Positions 1 through 10,567 are shown, counted from the first letter of the stretch. The stretch is 64,000 nt of DNA from Azolla caroliniana (GCA_043228905.1 JBHGNT010000001.1:10850001-10914000), one strand, 5' to 3'. Translations and numbers: made by a program. The notes: generated by a model from the letters alone, not told the origin.

Positions 1-1010
1 ATTCCTTGCATGAGAACCACACATACGAATTGACCATGTTGCCGAAAGGAAAGAGGGCACTCCAAAATAAGTGGGTATACAAGTTGAAGCCGGGAGAAAG
101 CGGGAATCCACCCAGATACAAAGCTCGAATCGTCGTAAAAGGCTTTCAACAAAAGAAGGGTGTGGATTTCAACAAAATATTTACCCCGGTAGTAAAGATG
201 ACGTCGATATGGACAGTGTTGAGCATGACACCCAACATGGACTTGGAGGTAGAGTAGTTAAATGTCAAGACTACCTTTTTGCATGGAGACCTAAAGGAAG
301 AGATCTACATGCAGCAGTTGGTATGCGGACCAAGGAAGAGTTTATACAGACTGATGGTACCGAAAGTTTGAATCCTTCATGGTGGATCACGTTTTCAACA
401 ACACACAAACCGATCATTGTGTTTTTGTTAAGAAATATGATCATGCAGAGACTTTCTCATCCTCCTATTGTATGTTGATGACATGTTAATTGTCGGATAG
501 GACCCAGAGAAAATCGGAAGCGTGAAGAAGGCCATGAGCAAGTCGTTTAGAATGAACGATATATGTCTGGCAAAGTAGATTCTGGATATGCACATTGTTA
601 AGAAGTTGTTATGGCTGTCACAAGAGAAATATGTGACAAAGGTGCTCCAGAGGTTCAACATGCAGAATGCAAAACCGGTCGGTTCAACATTACCGACAAA
701 CAGTAACCTATTCGGAAGTCAATGTCCGAAGAAGAAAACAGAGAAGGCTTATATAAGCAAGGTCCCATACACCTCAGCAGTCAAAAGCCTGATGCATGCA
801 CTAGTTTGCACCAGGCCGGACATTGCATATGCAGTCAAAGTTGTCAGCCGATATATGAGCAATCCTAGAAGAGAGCATTGGGCAATGATAAAGTGGATAC
901 ACTAGTACCTGAGGGGCACCTCGAGTGTGTGTCTTCGATGATGTGGCTCAGATAACTGCGTAATGGAAGGCTTCATGGATTCTGATATGTCGGGTTGCAG
1001 CACGCTACGG
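1..1010 (+). pseudogene. Decayed Copia (Ty1-type) pol fragment, reverse transcriptase into RNase H
   Basis: The translation follows the Copia reverse transcriptase. It starts with NKWVYKLK and RYKARIVVKGFQQ (about 66-165). An in-frame TAG lies near 256, followed by NVKTTFLHGDLKEEIYMQQ in the same frame. Near 470-485 comes the catalytic LLYVDDML motif, then the connection region with NAKPVGS and CTRPDIAYAV, and finally DSDMSG of early RNase H near 980. Several stop codons and small frame breaks show it is dead. It is cut by the window start on the left and fades into AT-rich DNA near 1010. A related copy lies at 13849-14600. No LTR is visible on its 3' side. Confidence 0.9.
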
Positions 1011-2310
1011 TGTACCCAAAAAGTATTGTTTCTAACCACAAAAAATGTCAGTCCTTTCGATACTATTAGTACTAAATAGAAAAAAAAAAATCGATTTTGG
1101 GGAGTGGGGTGAGTGTAGTACAATTGACATTTAAGACAAGTTGTTTGGGGAATACGTTGTCATAGTGTATTTCGTACACTACGTGAAAAACGTATAAAAT
1201 AACCGATTGAATAAATATGAAGAAAAAGAAAGAAATATCAAAATATACATTACATGCAAAGGGCAAGATTCAAACGTTGTCCTTCCATGTTAATAATGTA
1301 AAGCCCTACCATTACACTAACACATCATAAGTGTTAGAAAAACAGATATCCCACATAAAAAGGTTTTTTCCACGCATATTTTCTAGGAAAAATGTTTAGT
1401 TAGAAGAAAAATGCATGATAGAAAAAAAAGTTACACATGCACATCTAGCGTGCATGAACACTACAGTCGATAAAAACTCATGAGGTTAGAAAAAGCATGA
1501 TCACTTTTAGAAGAATCATGTTAGAGAAAGCATATAGTCTATAGTTAGAGAAAAAGCATGGATTGCTAAGACTCTCTCATCACTATGTAAGGATGGGGAG
1601 CACAATGTAATAAGTGTGTGAAAATTTTGGAAATTGAATATATTTCTAAAACACCAATTAATGAATTATATTCGTGGGATTCACAAAATAAACTATACTC
1701 GTGGGATTCACGAGGTTGCTATATCTCTCTCTTTCAATCTAAATTCATATTCTTATCTTAATATTGATTAATCTAGTAAAATACATTATACTCGTGGGAT
1801 TCACGAGGTTTTACATCTCTTTCTTATAATCTACTCATATTCATAACTAGATTAGCCTCAAATTCTTCGTCCTCCTAGTCCAAAACCCCGGCAGTTCCCA
1901 CCCGACTCACGCAACGATCCAGCACCGAAAGGCACGACAACGTGACAAGATGTTCTTTCCATTTTGGGGGCTATTTTCCCCTCACGTGGATTTGAACGTT
2001 TTTTGGTGCTTCCCCTCAAACCAACTCCTCTCCCTATATCCCTCTGAGTTTCTTTGAGCTCTTCATCTCAGACATCCATGTCAGGTTTCGGGTTGTCCTC
2101 ACATCTCAGAGTTTTTTTATGCATGTATATCGTTAGAGTGCGTAAACCCTATCTCAGATATTTGGGTGCTTCAACATTAAACATGTTTTAGGGTTTGAGT
2201 TGAGGATTAGAGACTGATCTGAGGCCTCTTATAACAACCATTAGTGACTTCGTCAAGAACGATTTCCGGCTTCTTCCATTGATTGAAATTTTCATCTCGT
2301 GGTGATTTGA
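1011..2310. other. AT-rich stretch with no gene; short palindromic repeat at 1671-1810
   Basis: I see no coding signal on either strand. Three copies of a motif around CTCGTGGGATTCACGAG occur at about 1671-1685, 1697-1716 and 1789-1810. The full motif is itself a 6-bp-stem palindrome (CTCGTG/CACGAG) around a GGATT loop, and the first copy is incomplete. The rest is low-complexity AT-rich sequence. Confidence 0.6.
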
Positions 2311-2530
2311 GGCTTATTCCACCAAGTTAAGGATCTTTCCACCGAATCGAGGCAAAATATGACACAGATTCGAAGCTCCCTCCACCGATTTGAGGTTCCT
2401 TCCACCAATTTGAGGCATATTATCGCTGAAATACGAGGCATCCTCCATCAATTTGAGGGTTTGTCTACCGATTGGAGGCACAATACCATTCATCTTCGTC
2501 ACTTCTTCCACTCATTTGAAAGTATCCCAA
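2310..2530. repeat. Degenerate short tandem repeat based on TCCACCRATTTGAGG
   Basis: Six or seven irregularly spaced copies of a motif close to TCCACCRATTTGAGG can be read from about 2318 to 2475, interleaved with related GATTCGAAG and ATACGAGG versions. Short open frames on both strands here are products of the repeat and show no protein family. Downstream, 2531-3060 is AT-rich with nothing recognisable. Confidence 0.6.
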
Positions 2531-3059
2531 TACCTGTTTAAGACTTCAACGATAATTTATTTGTTTGGTAAGCACCCCACCCCTATTCTTAATTTTGACA
2601 TTTTCGAAATTCTATCTAGTCTCATATTTGGAAATCTATTTTTTCATTTTCAATACTAAATTTTTTCATTTTCAGAAATCTATGAATAAAGAAATGATTA
2701 TTTTTCATTTTTGAAACGTATTTCTAATGTCCGAAATGAATGATTTCGCACTTTGCAAGCCGCATTTAAAAACATTTGACTGTGAACATAGGGTCATTTG
2801 AAACAGGTAATATGTCGCAATTTAAGAACAGTCCGTCCAAAAAAGGCACAAAGTAGGTCATTTCACAAAAAGGACCATCGCATGCGTAAAGGGTTTTGGA
2901 AATTGAATCAAAATATATTGATTTATACCATGTCCAAAAATTTAGGCCTTTTCAAAAAATGCCCCTAATAATCGACACGTGAAATTTAGAAGAGAACGTA
3001 CAAAAATTACAAAATGACTAACATGTATATTTATACATATTTGTGAATCGTCATATTGA

Positions 3060-5830
3060 TGTAACATACAATATTTACATTTCATATATGAGATCCATCA
3101 CTTCCCAGAGATACGCCTTCCCCTTCAGACCCACCCGATGAACTAGAAGAGCTTTGTGAGGTCTCATCCTCATCATCACTAGCAACCAATGCATTGTCTT
3201 CATCCAATTGCAATCCAACGTCACCGTGATTATGAGACATACTCCTTGTTCATCTCTGTGTTGCGTCAACAGGCACATCTGGGATCTTCTCTTTTATTAT
3301 CTTGATTGTACTCTGTCTTAGATGGCCTGTTTTGGTCAAGGAGTGTTAGGAATAGTACTAAAACAGAGAGAATTAGTACTAGAGAAGGGAAGTACTATTA
3401 GTACTAAGAGGACGGACTACGTAAGACTCACGAGAGAGAGATAGCGAAGGCGAGAGAGAGAGGATGATGATAACAGATCATATATTATGTGAAGAGTAAG
3501 TACAAAATAGCTATGAGGCTTGAGACTGGCGTTGAACCAATTTGGTTTGAAATAATGCCTTGTGCCGCTTTTTATAGTGTTCTCAGGAATAGTCCTGACG
3601 CTTCTAGAATGTTCCAGAGAAATCTGGAATATACAATAATTTTCTATAGTAAAACTTAAATGAAAATAGTATTCTACGTATTACAATAGATAATGTAATG
3701 GTCAAGAGCTAGACCCATACAACATAATGTTATGGGTTCGAGTCTTGCTATATCATGACAAGGAGAAGTCATACACGAGTATGTCGACATTATCAAGTGC
3801 TAGACTAGACGTGCTTAGTAGATTCTTTGTTCTTCGCTTTCAGCTTGTGCCTTCAACATCCTTAACCATCTCTAAAAAGTACTTCCTAGTAAAATTATGC
3901 ATCTTTGGAGGAGGTAGGATACCAATGAACCATAATAGACTTTACTTGATTGCCTTTATCATCCTTAATAATTTCAATGATGTTGCCCCCAGATAATGTC
4001 GCAACCAACATACCAACTTGTAGCTCATGTAGATTACCTTGCCACCTTTCCTCTGTAGCATGTGATAATCTTGGTCCCACGTAAATATCTCTTTGTCGTG
4101 GACGAACTAGATTATTCAATTCAAGATTATCTAGTGGTTGTAAAGGAGCCGTGCTTGCCATTGATGGGCCACCAAGCCTCCATACGAATTGATTTTGTAG
4201 TGGCCAGTACCCTGAAAAGTGGTTATCTAATATCGTATGTTGATGATTAAGGAAGACATCCCACCAATCCACATACTGATCACCAGCGTACTTTTTGGTT
4301 CGCTCAATATTTTTCTGTTTTTCCTCAAGACCCCACATCCAATATATCTTTTGATATTCAATTGAACTACCAATGACCAATCTTTTATGGTCGTCATAGA
4401 GCATTTGCTCAGCATCCTAGATTATTGCATCTGGGAAATGCAATAAGAGCCTACAATCATCTTGTGGCTCCCATTGCGAACTAGATGACTATTGTTTGGC
4501 ATACAAAATGGTCTGGTTGTGACCGACCACACCTTTTTGGATGAGGAAGACATGGTTAAAACTTATATTATTAAGCGGGGCAAGAACCCTACATCCAGTC
4601 CCATCACCATCCAAACAGAAACGCTTGATATCATATACTTCATCTAAATGTTTCACATCTGGCTTCGGGGTTATAAGCTTCAATAATCAACCTTGATAGC
4701 ACAGGAGTATGAAAGCATCGCACCTCGCTAATTTCTTGGAGAACCTACTAAACATTTTATCTATGTGATCATGTGTATGACCAACTAGCAAGAAGTTGAC
4801 CTTAATCTTTTTGAAAAGACCATTGTTTACTAACATGCTCAGGTAACCAAACACAATCGAGTTATTGTTTTCTCTCGCCGTGTTGTCAAGTTGCACGTAT
4901 AGTACTGGTGGGAGTAAACCTTGCCAATTTTGCAAAACTCTTTGCATGACTGTAACTGTAAGATTAGGGTCGTTGTGGATATTTGGATAAGTTAAGAACA
5001 CTAGAGGCCTTATTGTCTGACAATACAAAAGACATCCTACTAAGTGCATCTGCACTAGGCATTCATCTCCAATATCCTTGGGCAATCTTCGACAATGTCG
5101 CAAACAAGTTTTCTTTTGATCCACCCCATCTATAATCAAGCACATGTATCTTTCTAGTGATTGAAGCACTTTTTGACAATGGTGCATAGCTTTAGATCTT
5201 TCCAACGCTTGGCTTTCTCGATGCTCTCTCAATAAAGTCTTATATTTTGTTATTTCTTCATTTGTTGTCCCACTCTTTGCCAAGCTTTTTAAACTCGCGT
5301 AAATCGAACAAACACCCATCCGGACCTTGCGGGGTATGACCACATTGTTAAATTTGATCTCCATAAATGATTGAAATGCCTATATTGTATATAAGCTTCA
5401 CTTTCTAATAACATGTCATCCTTATAGGCTTGGTATACCTCACGAAGAGTGAAGTTATCTGACAAATGTAACCTTCCCGTGGTGGGCATAACATCACATT
5501 GCTTCGAGAAATAAATCTCCATCCACCTAACAGCATGTCGCCCAATCAGGCCCTTACATGAAGATTCTCTATTGTTGAAAGACATCCACCACCCCTTCAG
5601 TAATCAATGTTGAATTCTCTGTAGCCTCATGTTCCCGATGCTAAAAGCAATTTTAAAAGCAACTCGACAACTCTTCGTAGTAAGTGAAAGGTAATATTCC
5701 ACCGGTTGAGAACACAACACTGCTAGATAGTCCTTAACAAGTTGCATATTGGCAATCAAGAATGTATCTTGTTCGTCGCCATTGAGAGACAAATACTTGT
5801 GTCGCAACCCCCGCAATCAAGCAGTACTCT
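3060..5830 (-). pseudogene. DUF7869-like protein pseudogene, possibly of transposon origin, split by a solo LTR
   Basis: Reading 5' to 3' on the minus strand, collinear pieces appear at 5816-5604 (ends GNMRLQRIQH), 5585-5340 (HAVRWMEIYF), 5364-4687, 4683-4489 and 4404-3895. They are separated by stops and frameshifts. The middle piece has LIIDGVDQKKT, YVQLDNTARENNNS and FLLVGHTHDHID, motifs I associate with the DUF7869 family of plants and animals. The 3' piece contains KDDKGNQVKSIMVHWY. Beyond the solo LTR the frame resumes and ends at VPVDATQR followed by a stop near 3256. A second frame then gives an acidic Ser-rich stretch to about 3087. The three conserved Asp-containing motifs could be a transposase-like D-D-D set, but that is inference. 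The first coding part may reach 6055. Confidence 0.6.
3344..3760 (-). mobile_element. Solo LTR, Gypsy-type family, with 5-bp target duplication AGGAG
   Basis: On the minus strand this 417-bp sequence starts TGTCATGATA and ends CCTAACA, giving TG...CA ends. It is flanked on both sides by AGGAG (3339-3343 and 3761-3765), a perfect 5-bp target duplication. It aligns along its length, in the opposite orientation, with the LTR at 12726-13164. Shared features are a TATA box (TATAAAAAGC on the minus strand near 3576-3567), a GA/CT-rich tract and clustered TAGTACTAA motifs. There is no internal region, so it is a solo LTR left by recombination between two LTRs. It sits inside the coding sequence of the DUF7869-like pseudogene. 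Confidence 0.9.
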
Positions 5831-5887
5831 TTCAATGGGAACTCGATGCAGTGCAACGAGTTCCCGTTGCATCGAGTTCTCATTGAA
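5831..5887. repeat. 57-bp near-perfect inverted repeat (20-bp arms, 17-nt loop)
   Basis: The left arm at 5831-5850 begins TTCAATGGGAACTCG and ends GATGCA. The right arm at 5868-5887 is its reverse complement with one mismatch. The loop is 5851-5867. It lies in the 5' part of the DUF7869-like pseudogene, in a stretch that reads as protein on the minus strand. It could be a chance fold-back, a decayed MITE end, or a local inverted duplication. Confidence 0.8.
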
Positions 5888-6100
5888 AAAAGGGATCTTT
5901 ATGATCAATTGATTAGATTTGGTCAAATTTTTTGTTGTTTTTTGGTCTACTTCTTCAAGTTTTTTATGTAACATACTATACAAAAACGTATGATTTTTGC
6001 TAATTTTTCCCTTATTTAAGAGATCTATATTGTTTACTATTAACATTATTGCCATATCCTTGTGTCATGACTTGTTGTTTTTAGTGAGCCACAACAAAAG

Positions 6101-6697
6101 GTGTCGTGCTTCAAACTTAAAATTCCATCACCAACAAAAAGACCTTCTGACACCATGATTAAAGCTGATTCTTGCAAAACATTTATCGAGTCAGGAGGTG
6201 ACGACAACTCAAAGTCTTTTGCTGGTATCACGCCAAATACTTCAGGCGAAAAGAGTGGGGAGCCTCGCCTGAAGAGCTACCCCCATGTGGAGTGGACACT
6301 GATCTACACCGAGGAAGAAGGGGACCTCCTTCTTATTCTTGCAAAGTCTAAAGGTGAAGGCAAGTTGCAGGTGGGAAAGACATTCACCTATGGCTACGTA
6401 CAAAGCATCGAATGTGAAGACAACGACTCATCGAACCTCTTCATCGATGTTGATAGCTCGGTGGGGTTTCGCAGAGTCAAGATCGATAAACGTAATTTCA
6501 TAACTAACTCTTGCCACCCTAAAGCTCTAAAAAAGGATGTTCAGACAAAAACCAACTTGATTATTGCTTTGTGCCCATACATTGCGGGAGAGCTGATGGT
6601 CACACAAGCAACAACCCCACCAAAGTCTACCAAGAAGTCCAAACCGGACCATAAGAAGTACAAGAAAAGGCAGCAACCAGAAGAGGACGCAACAAAT
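6101..6697 (+). CDS. Unrecognised open reading frame truncated by Copia sequence
   Basis: An open frame of about 199 codons starts MSCFKLKIPSPTK. It has a central folded-looking part (PHVEWTLIYTEEEGDLLLI, YGYVQSIECEDND) and a Lys-rich tail near residues 175-195. I do not recognise the family. It points away from the DUF7869-like pseudogene, about 285 bp beyond it, so it may be the second, divergent gene of the same mobile element. Its last eight codons before the stop at 6721 are out-of-frame Copia sequence, because Copia RNase H ([15 protein letters not shown]) begins at about 6698. The true 3' end has therefore been lost. The high G+C relative to its surroundings is notable. Confidence 0.45.
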
Positions 6698-7982
6698 ATT
6701 ACGGTATGTCAGCGGCACTAAGGACCGGGGACTGCTATACCGGTGAGGTATACCCGAAGAGCTTGTCGGTTACACAGATGCTGACTGGGCCGGCGATGCG
6801 TGTGATCGCCGCTCCACTTCCGGATACATGTTCTCCATAGGTAGTGCGGCCGTTGCGTGGAGCAGCAAGAAGCAGCCCACAGTGGCTTTGTCAAGCACTG
6901 AGGCTGAGTACCGGGCCTCTATCGTTGCCACTTGTGAAGCCATCTGGCTTCGGCGACTGCTGCGAGACTTGCGGATCGAGGTACCGACCCCGATCCCGAT
7001 TTACTGCGATAAAATGAGCAGCCTGCAACTCGCCAGGAACCCTGTGTTCCATGCTCGCACAAAGCACATCGAGGTGCACTACCACTTCGTGCGTAAGCAA
7101 GTCCTGAGTGGTGAAGTTGACCTACGGTATGTTCATACGGATCGGCAAGTTGCCGACATCTTCACCAAGCCACTCGGATCAGACAAGTTGCAGCACTTTA
7201 CCAACATGCTTGGTGTTCAGCATCTCGACGTGCCGCACTTGAGGGGGAGAAGCAAGGGCAAAGTCCCTATCGAAACGGGCAAAGGCAAAAATACTGTTGA
7301 ACCCGTCGGTAAGAGGAGAGCCAGAAGAAGAGGAGACAAGAAGATGAAGGAAGCCGAGTCGACGAAGGAAGTCGACACATCCGAACAGGTCGGAGCAAGC
7401 AGTTGTGAAGAAGAGTTGTGCACTCAGGAAGAGAAGCGCATGCTGTGCGGAGGTCATCACGACGGTATTGACCATGATACAGAGTCAAATGAAGAATTCG
7501 ATTTCGGTTCGCCGGCTAAAGAAGCCGAGGGAAGCATGGAGAAGGCCAGGACTCGGAAGTGGTTCGATGTGGTGAGAGGCCTGACGCCGGAGGTCGAATC
7601 AGAGTGTACCGATTCGGACAAGAGCTGGAACAAGTCGGAGACAGCTGACTCGGATCAACAGATGGATCCGGATGAGACGGATCGATTGAAGGCCAAGGGG
7701 ACACGGACACAGCGGAAGTCGATGCCATCGTGGGAGAACCGACGGATCGGCAAGCGCCGGAGTCACAGCAACGTGAGTGCTGAGATGGGCCTATTGAGCA
7801 GACATGCCGACCGAGAGGGTCAAGGCGCGCAGAACCAAAGGGGTCGCGGCAAATGGGACCGGACCAGACGAGGAGCGCGAGCAAGGCGGAGTGACGCCAG
7901 GAGAAGTCGGTTGGAAGAACCGACTGCCACAAAGGTCGACACTACGACCCTACCTCAGGTTGAGCTTGAGCGGGAGTGTTGA
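6698..7982 (+). CDS. Copia polyprotein 3' end: RNase H plus long charged C-terminal extension
   Basis: The frame reads [88 protein letters not shown]. This is the complete Copia RNase H with its conserved acidic residues. Copia polyproteins normally end soon after this point. Here the frame continues about 250 codons past [13 protein letters not shown], through a Lys/Arg/Glu/Ser-rich unstructured region, and stops at the TGA inside the first bases of the LTR (7980-7982). The RNase H part is uninterrupted from 6828. The 5' part of the element is missing. The region is clearly richer in G+C than its neighbours. Confidence 0.85.
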
Positions 7983-8312
7983 GCGGAAAGCTCAACCGGA
8001 GCCGGATCGGCTGAATAAGCCGGAGCCGGTGAGCGAAACGGATCGGGCGAAACGGATCGGTGTGACGGTGAGCAACCGAACCGGCAAGCAGTGGAGGCCG
8101 GGTGCAATCTGTAACCGGAAGTCCAATCGGAAGCCTAGTATAGGATAGACTACTAGGTAGCTATAGTCTCGTAGTAAGTGTCAGATGCTCGTGTGAGCAT
8201 TGAAGTACATGGTACTTCTGTCAGTCCCAAGAGGACTTGTATAAATAGTGCTACTTAGCACAGTGTGTGTACAGAGTCTTGATATAATTTTTGGAAATTA
8301 CGTTCTGCTCTC

Positions 8313-8357
<45 letters not shown>

Positions 8358-8410
8358 TGTTCTCTGTTTTACGCTTCCGCAAACACTTACGTTTACACTT
8401 CTTTTCACAG
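7977..8410 (+). mobile_element. Copia 3' LTR (right edge uncertain)
   Basis: The sequence starts TGTTGAGCGG straight after a purine-rich GAGCGGGAG tract that fits a polypurine tract. It contains a TATA box TATAAATAG at 8240-8248 and a CT tract at 8312-8353. A plausible CA end is TTTTCACA near 8410, but no second LTR or target duplication is available to confirm it. Confidence 0.6.
8312..8353 (+). repeat. (CT)n microsatellite within the Copia LTR
   Basis: About 20 CT units interrupted once by CGCT. It lies downstream of the TATA box, in the position where the transcribed leader of the LTR would be. Confidence 0.95.
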
Positions 8411-8743
8411 TCCTCATGTGTGGAAGATGTGCTTCCAGAGTCTGCCTCTGTGCCAAGGATAGTCCCATAATCTGACTCTTCACTTGTGCTCCATATAGTT
8501 CCTGATTCGTTATATGGTTGCTCTTGTAAACCTAAATAATGGGATCCTAGAGAATCTCAATATCAACTCACATGCTCAAAAGTTTGCAAACATACCAGTA
8601 ACTATAAACATAGGAGGTTAATAGCCACATTTTTACCTATTGTTACATCGTCATTCTGTACCACTGTAGACAACCCATTGCAAGTAGTAGGGTCAGTCAT
8701 CTTCTCCACAACATCTAAGTGTTCATCAGATTTAGGGATGGTG

Positions 8744-9440
8744 TCAATCGCAGGTGGGCTCATTGTCAATAGAAGCTTTCATAATAGTATCTATAGAAGC
8801 ACCAAAAGCACCATTATAATAGGGTTGTTCTGATCTAAATAATTGTTTTCTTAGAGGGCTTTTGACGGTACCTGGGAGTGTGATAAATTCGTCTTCATGA
8901 TCAGGCTTTGGACTCGTATCTCCCTCTCCTAAGATCATTTCGTCATCAGCTAGTAACACAAGTACATGGTATTAGTCGACGCATTAGGTTGACAACTCTC
9001 CCGACATGTGAGAACATATATGACTCACCATTGCATTCAACTATGCCTTTCTTGTCCTTTCCATACAACTTCCTTGCAGCATTCCTCTTCTTAGTGGGCT
9101 CTTTTTTAAAGACATCATGCATTCAACATACACACAAATGAGAAATAAGATGCAAAACCACAATTTGTGTTACCTGGATTGTTGTGATGTTGACCAGAGC
9201 TTGAGGAATTTGTTTGCAGAAGCACATGTTCCACTTCTCCAATGGCCCTTCTCATACATTCATCTTCATCATAAAACTCATTGGTTACTAGTAATGAAGG
9301 TCCCTGAACCTTGGAATGCAGCAGATACCGAGGGTTTAGGCACAGGAGTTGGTTGTTCCATTATCTTCCTTGGCGTGGAGTTGCTTGACACTACAACATT
9401 CATTGCAAGAAACAAAAAAACCTTCGACATTAGTACCTTG
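8744..9440 (-). pseudogene. 3' exons of an unrecognised gene (acidic and basic segments)
   Basis: Minus-strand coding pieces with plausible splice sites are: about 9300-9170 (EFYDEDECMRRAIGEVEHVL, ending at a GTAACA donor), about 9110-9030 (DVFKKEPTKKRNAARKLYGK, ending at a GTGAGT donor), and 8956-8744, after an ACTAG acceptor (DDEMILGEGDTSPKPDHED), ending in a stop. The last two join in phase. An open start, MNVVVSSNSTPRK, lies near 9404. I recognise no family. These probably belong to the same locus as the RING-like and coiled-coil pieces upstream (10183-11340). It may be a mobile-element gene or an orphan gene, and intactness is not shown. Confidence 0.35.
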
Positions 9441-9646
9441 ATATAAAAAATACAATGTAGGTCACATCTTCGGTGAACAATGTACTACAAGTATAGTGTG
9501 TACTACACTAGTACTGGGCAAGTTGTAATATAGATTGGACTAACATCTAATCCAACGAATACATCTAAACAGCTTCCTACTTTAGTACTAAAGTGGTATT
9601 TTGCACACAAGTAATACTAATCGTAATGTGTTCTAAACACCTAATT

Positions 9647-9992
9647 CCCAAATTACACAAACAGTACTAATCTTCAGCAATTTACTACACACCGTGTTCC
9701 CAAATTACATAACTAGTACTAATCGTGAACAATGTACTACACAGCTAATTCCCAAATTACACAAATAGTACTAATAGTGAACAATGTACTACAAGTATAA
9801 TGTGTAATCGTGATATGTGTTGCACACACTTAATTCCCAAATTAAACAAATAGTACTAATCGTTAACAATGTTCTACACACCATGTTCTCAAATTACATA
9901 ACTAGTATCAATCCTGAACAATGTACTACACACCTTGTTCCCAAATTACTCAAATAGTACTAATCGTGGAAAATATCCGTACAACTACCCAT
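9647..9992. repeat. 52-bp tandem repeat array, about six copies
   Basis: Units begin with CCCAAATTAC at 9647, 9699, 9751, 9836, 9888 (CTCAAATTAC) and 9940. The spacing is exactly 52 bp except for one 33-bp insertion in the third unit. Each unit carries AGTACTAATCGTGAACAATG or a close variant, and most continue with TACTACACACC. Partial, more decayed units extend left to about 9470. It lies inside the unrecognised minus-strand locus, probably in an intron. This is a minisatellite. It is not a CRISPR array, since there are no unique spacers. Confidence 0.9.
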
Positions 9993-10182
9993 AATAATTA
10001 TATATTAAGACTTGAAAACCCTTCTTGATTGACATTAGAGTACTACACGCCTATCGAGATGTGATGAATGCACCAGTACTAACCCCACATAAATAGGGTT
10101 CCACATATTAGTTGTTGGAGAGACACTAGTACTAATCCATTGTTTTCCTAATTTGAAGTATGAATTGTGGCCTACACCAGTT

Positions 10183-10443
10183 CTAAACCAAATGTAAATT
10201 GACATCATATAATACAAACAATAGAATAGTATCTAGCCACATACTATACGGGTGTACTTTTAAACCCCAAGCATAGTACCATTCAGCAACAACTGTACTT
10301 TTACAATCCATACATGTATTTTCTTCCTCAAAATGGTACTTAGCACATAGCACATGATATGTGTGCAAGCACAGTGTAATCACAACATCCATAGCCTCAA
10401 GCTTGAATCCGAGGCCACAAAATATACAAATGGCAGTTTGCAA
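10183..10443 (-). CDS. RING-like zinc-binding exon of an unrecognised gene
   Basis: The frame has ICIFCGLGF, then VVITLCLHTYHVLCAKYHF, then TCMDCKSTV. This gives paired Cys (CxxC), a CxHxxH-like core with CA, and a closing CxxC, the layout of a degenerate RING or related zinc finger. It follows the coiled-coil piece at 10568-11041 across about 125 bp that may be an intron, beginning at a GTAATT donor in TGTCCATTTTGTAATT. I could not settle the splice junction. RING fingers usually act in ubiquitin transfer, but with no full set of ligands confirmed this is only a structural call. Confidence 0.45.
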   Translation of the reverse strand: MQTAICIFCGLGFKLEAMDVVITLCLHTYHVLCAKYHFEEENTCMDCKSTVVAEWYYAWGLKVHPYSMWLDTILLFVLYDVNLHLV

Positions 10444-10567
10444 ACACTAGTAATAATATATTAGCTAATATGATATTTATACCACAGAAGTAAAAATAAA
10501 TAACTTATAAAGCCAATACCGTGATATAGCTATACTTGTATTGGTACTTTCCATACCACTTGGGTGC

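Noticed and set aside
7516-7932. 138-residue minus-strand frame opposite the Copia tail
   Set aside because: Shadow of the G+C-rich Copia plus-strand frame; Ser/Pro-rich with no family.
9647-9992. CRISPR-like regular repeats
   Set aside because: The 52-bp units adjoin each other without unique spacers, in a eukaryotic genome; it is a minisatellite.
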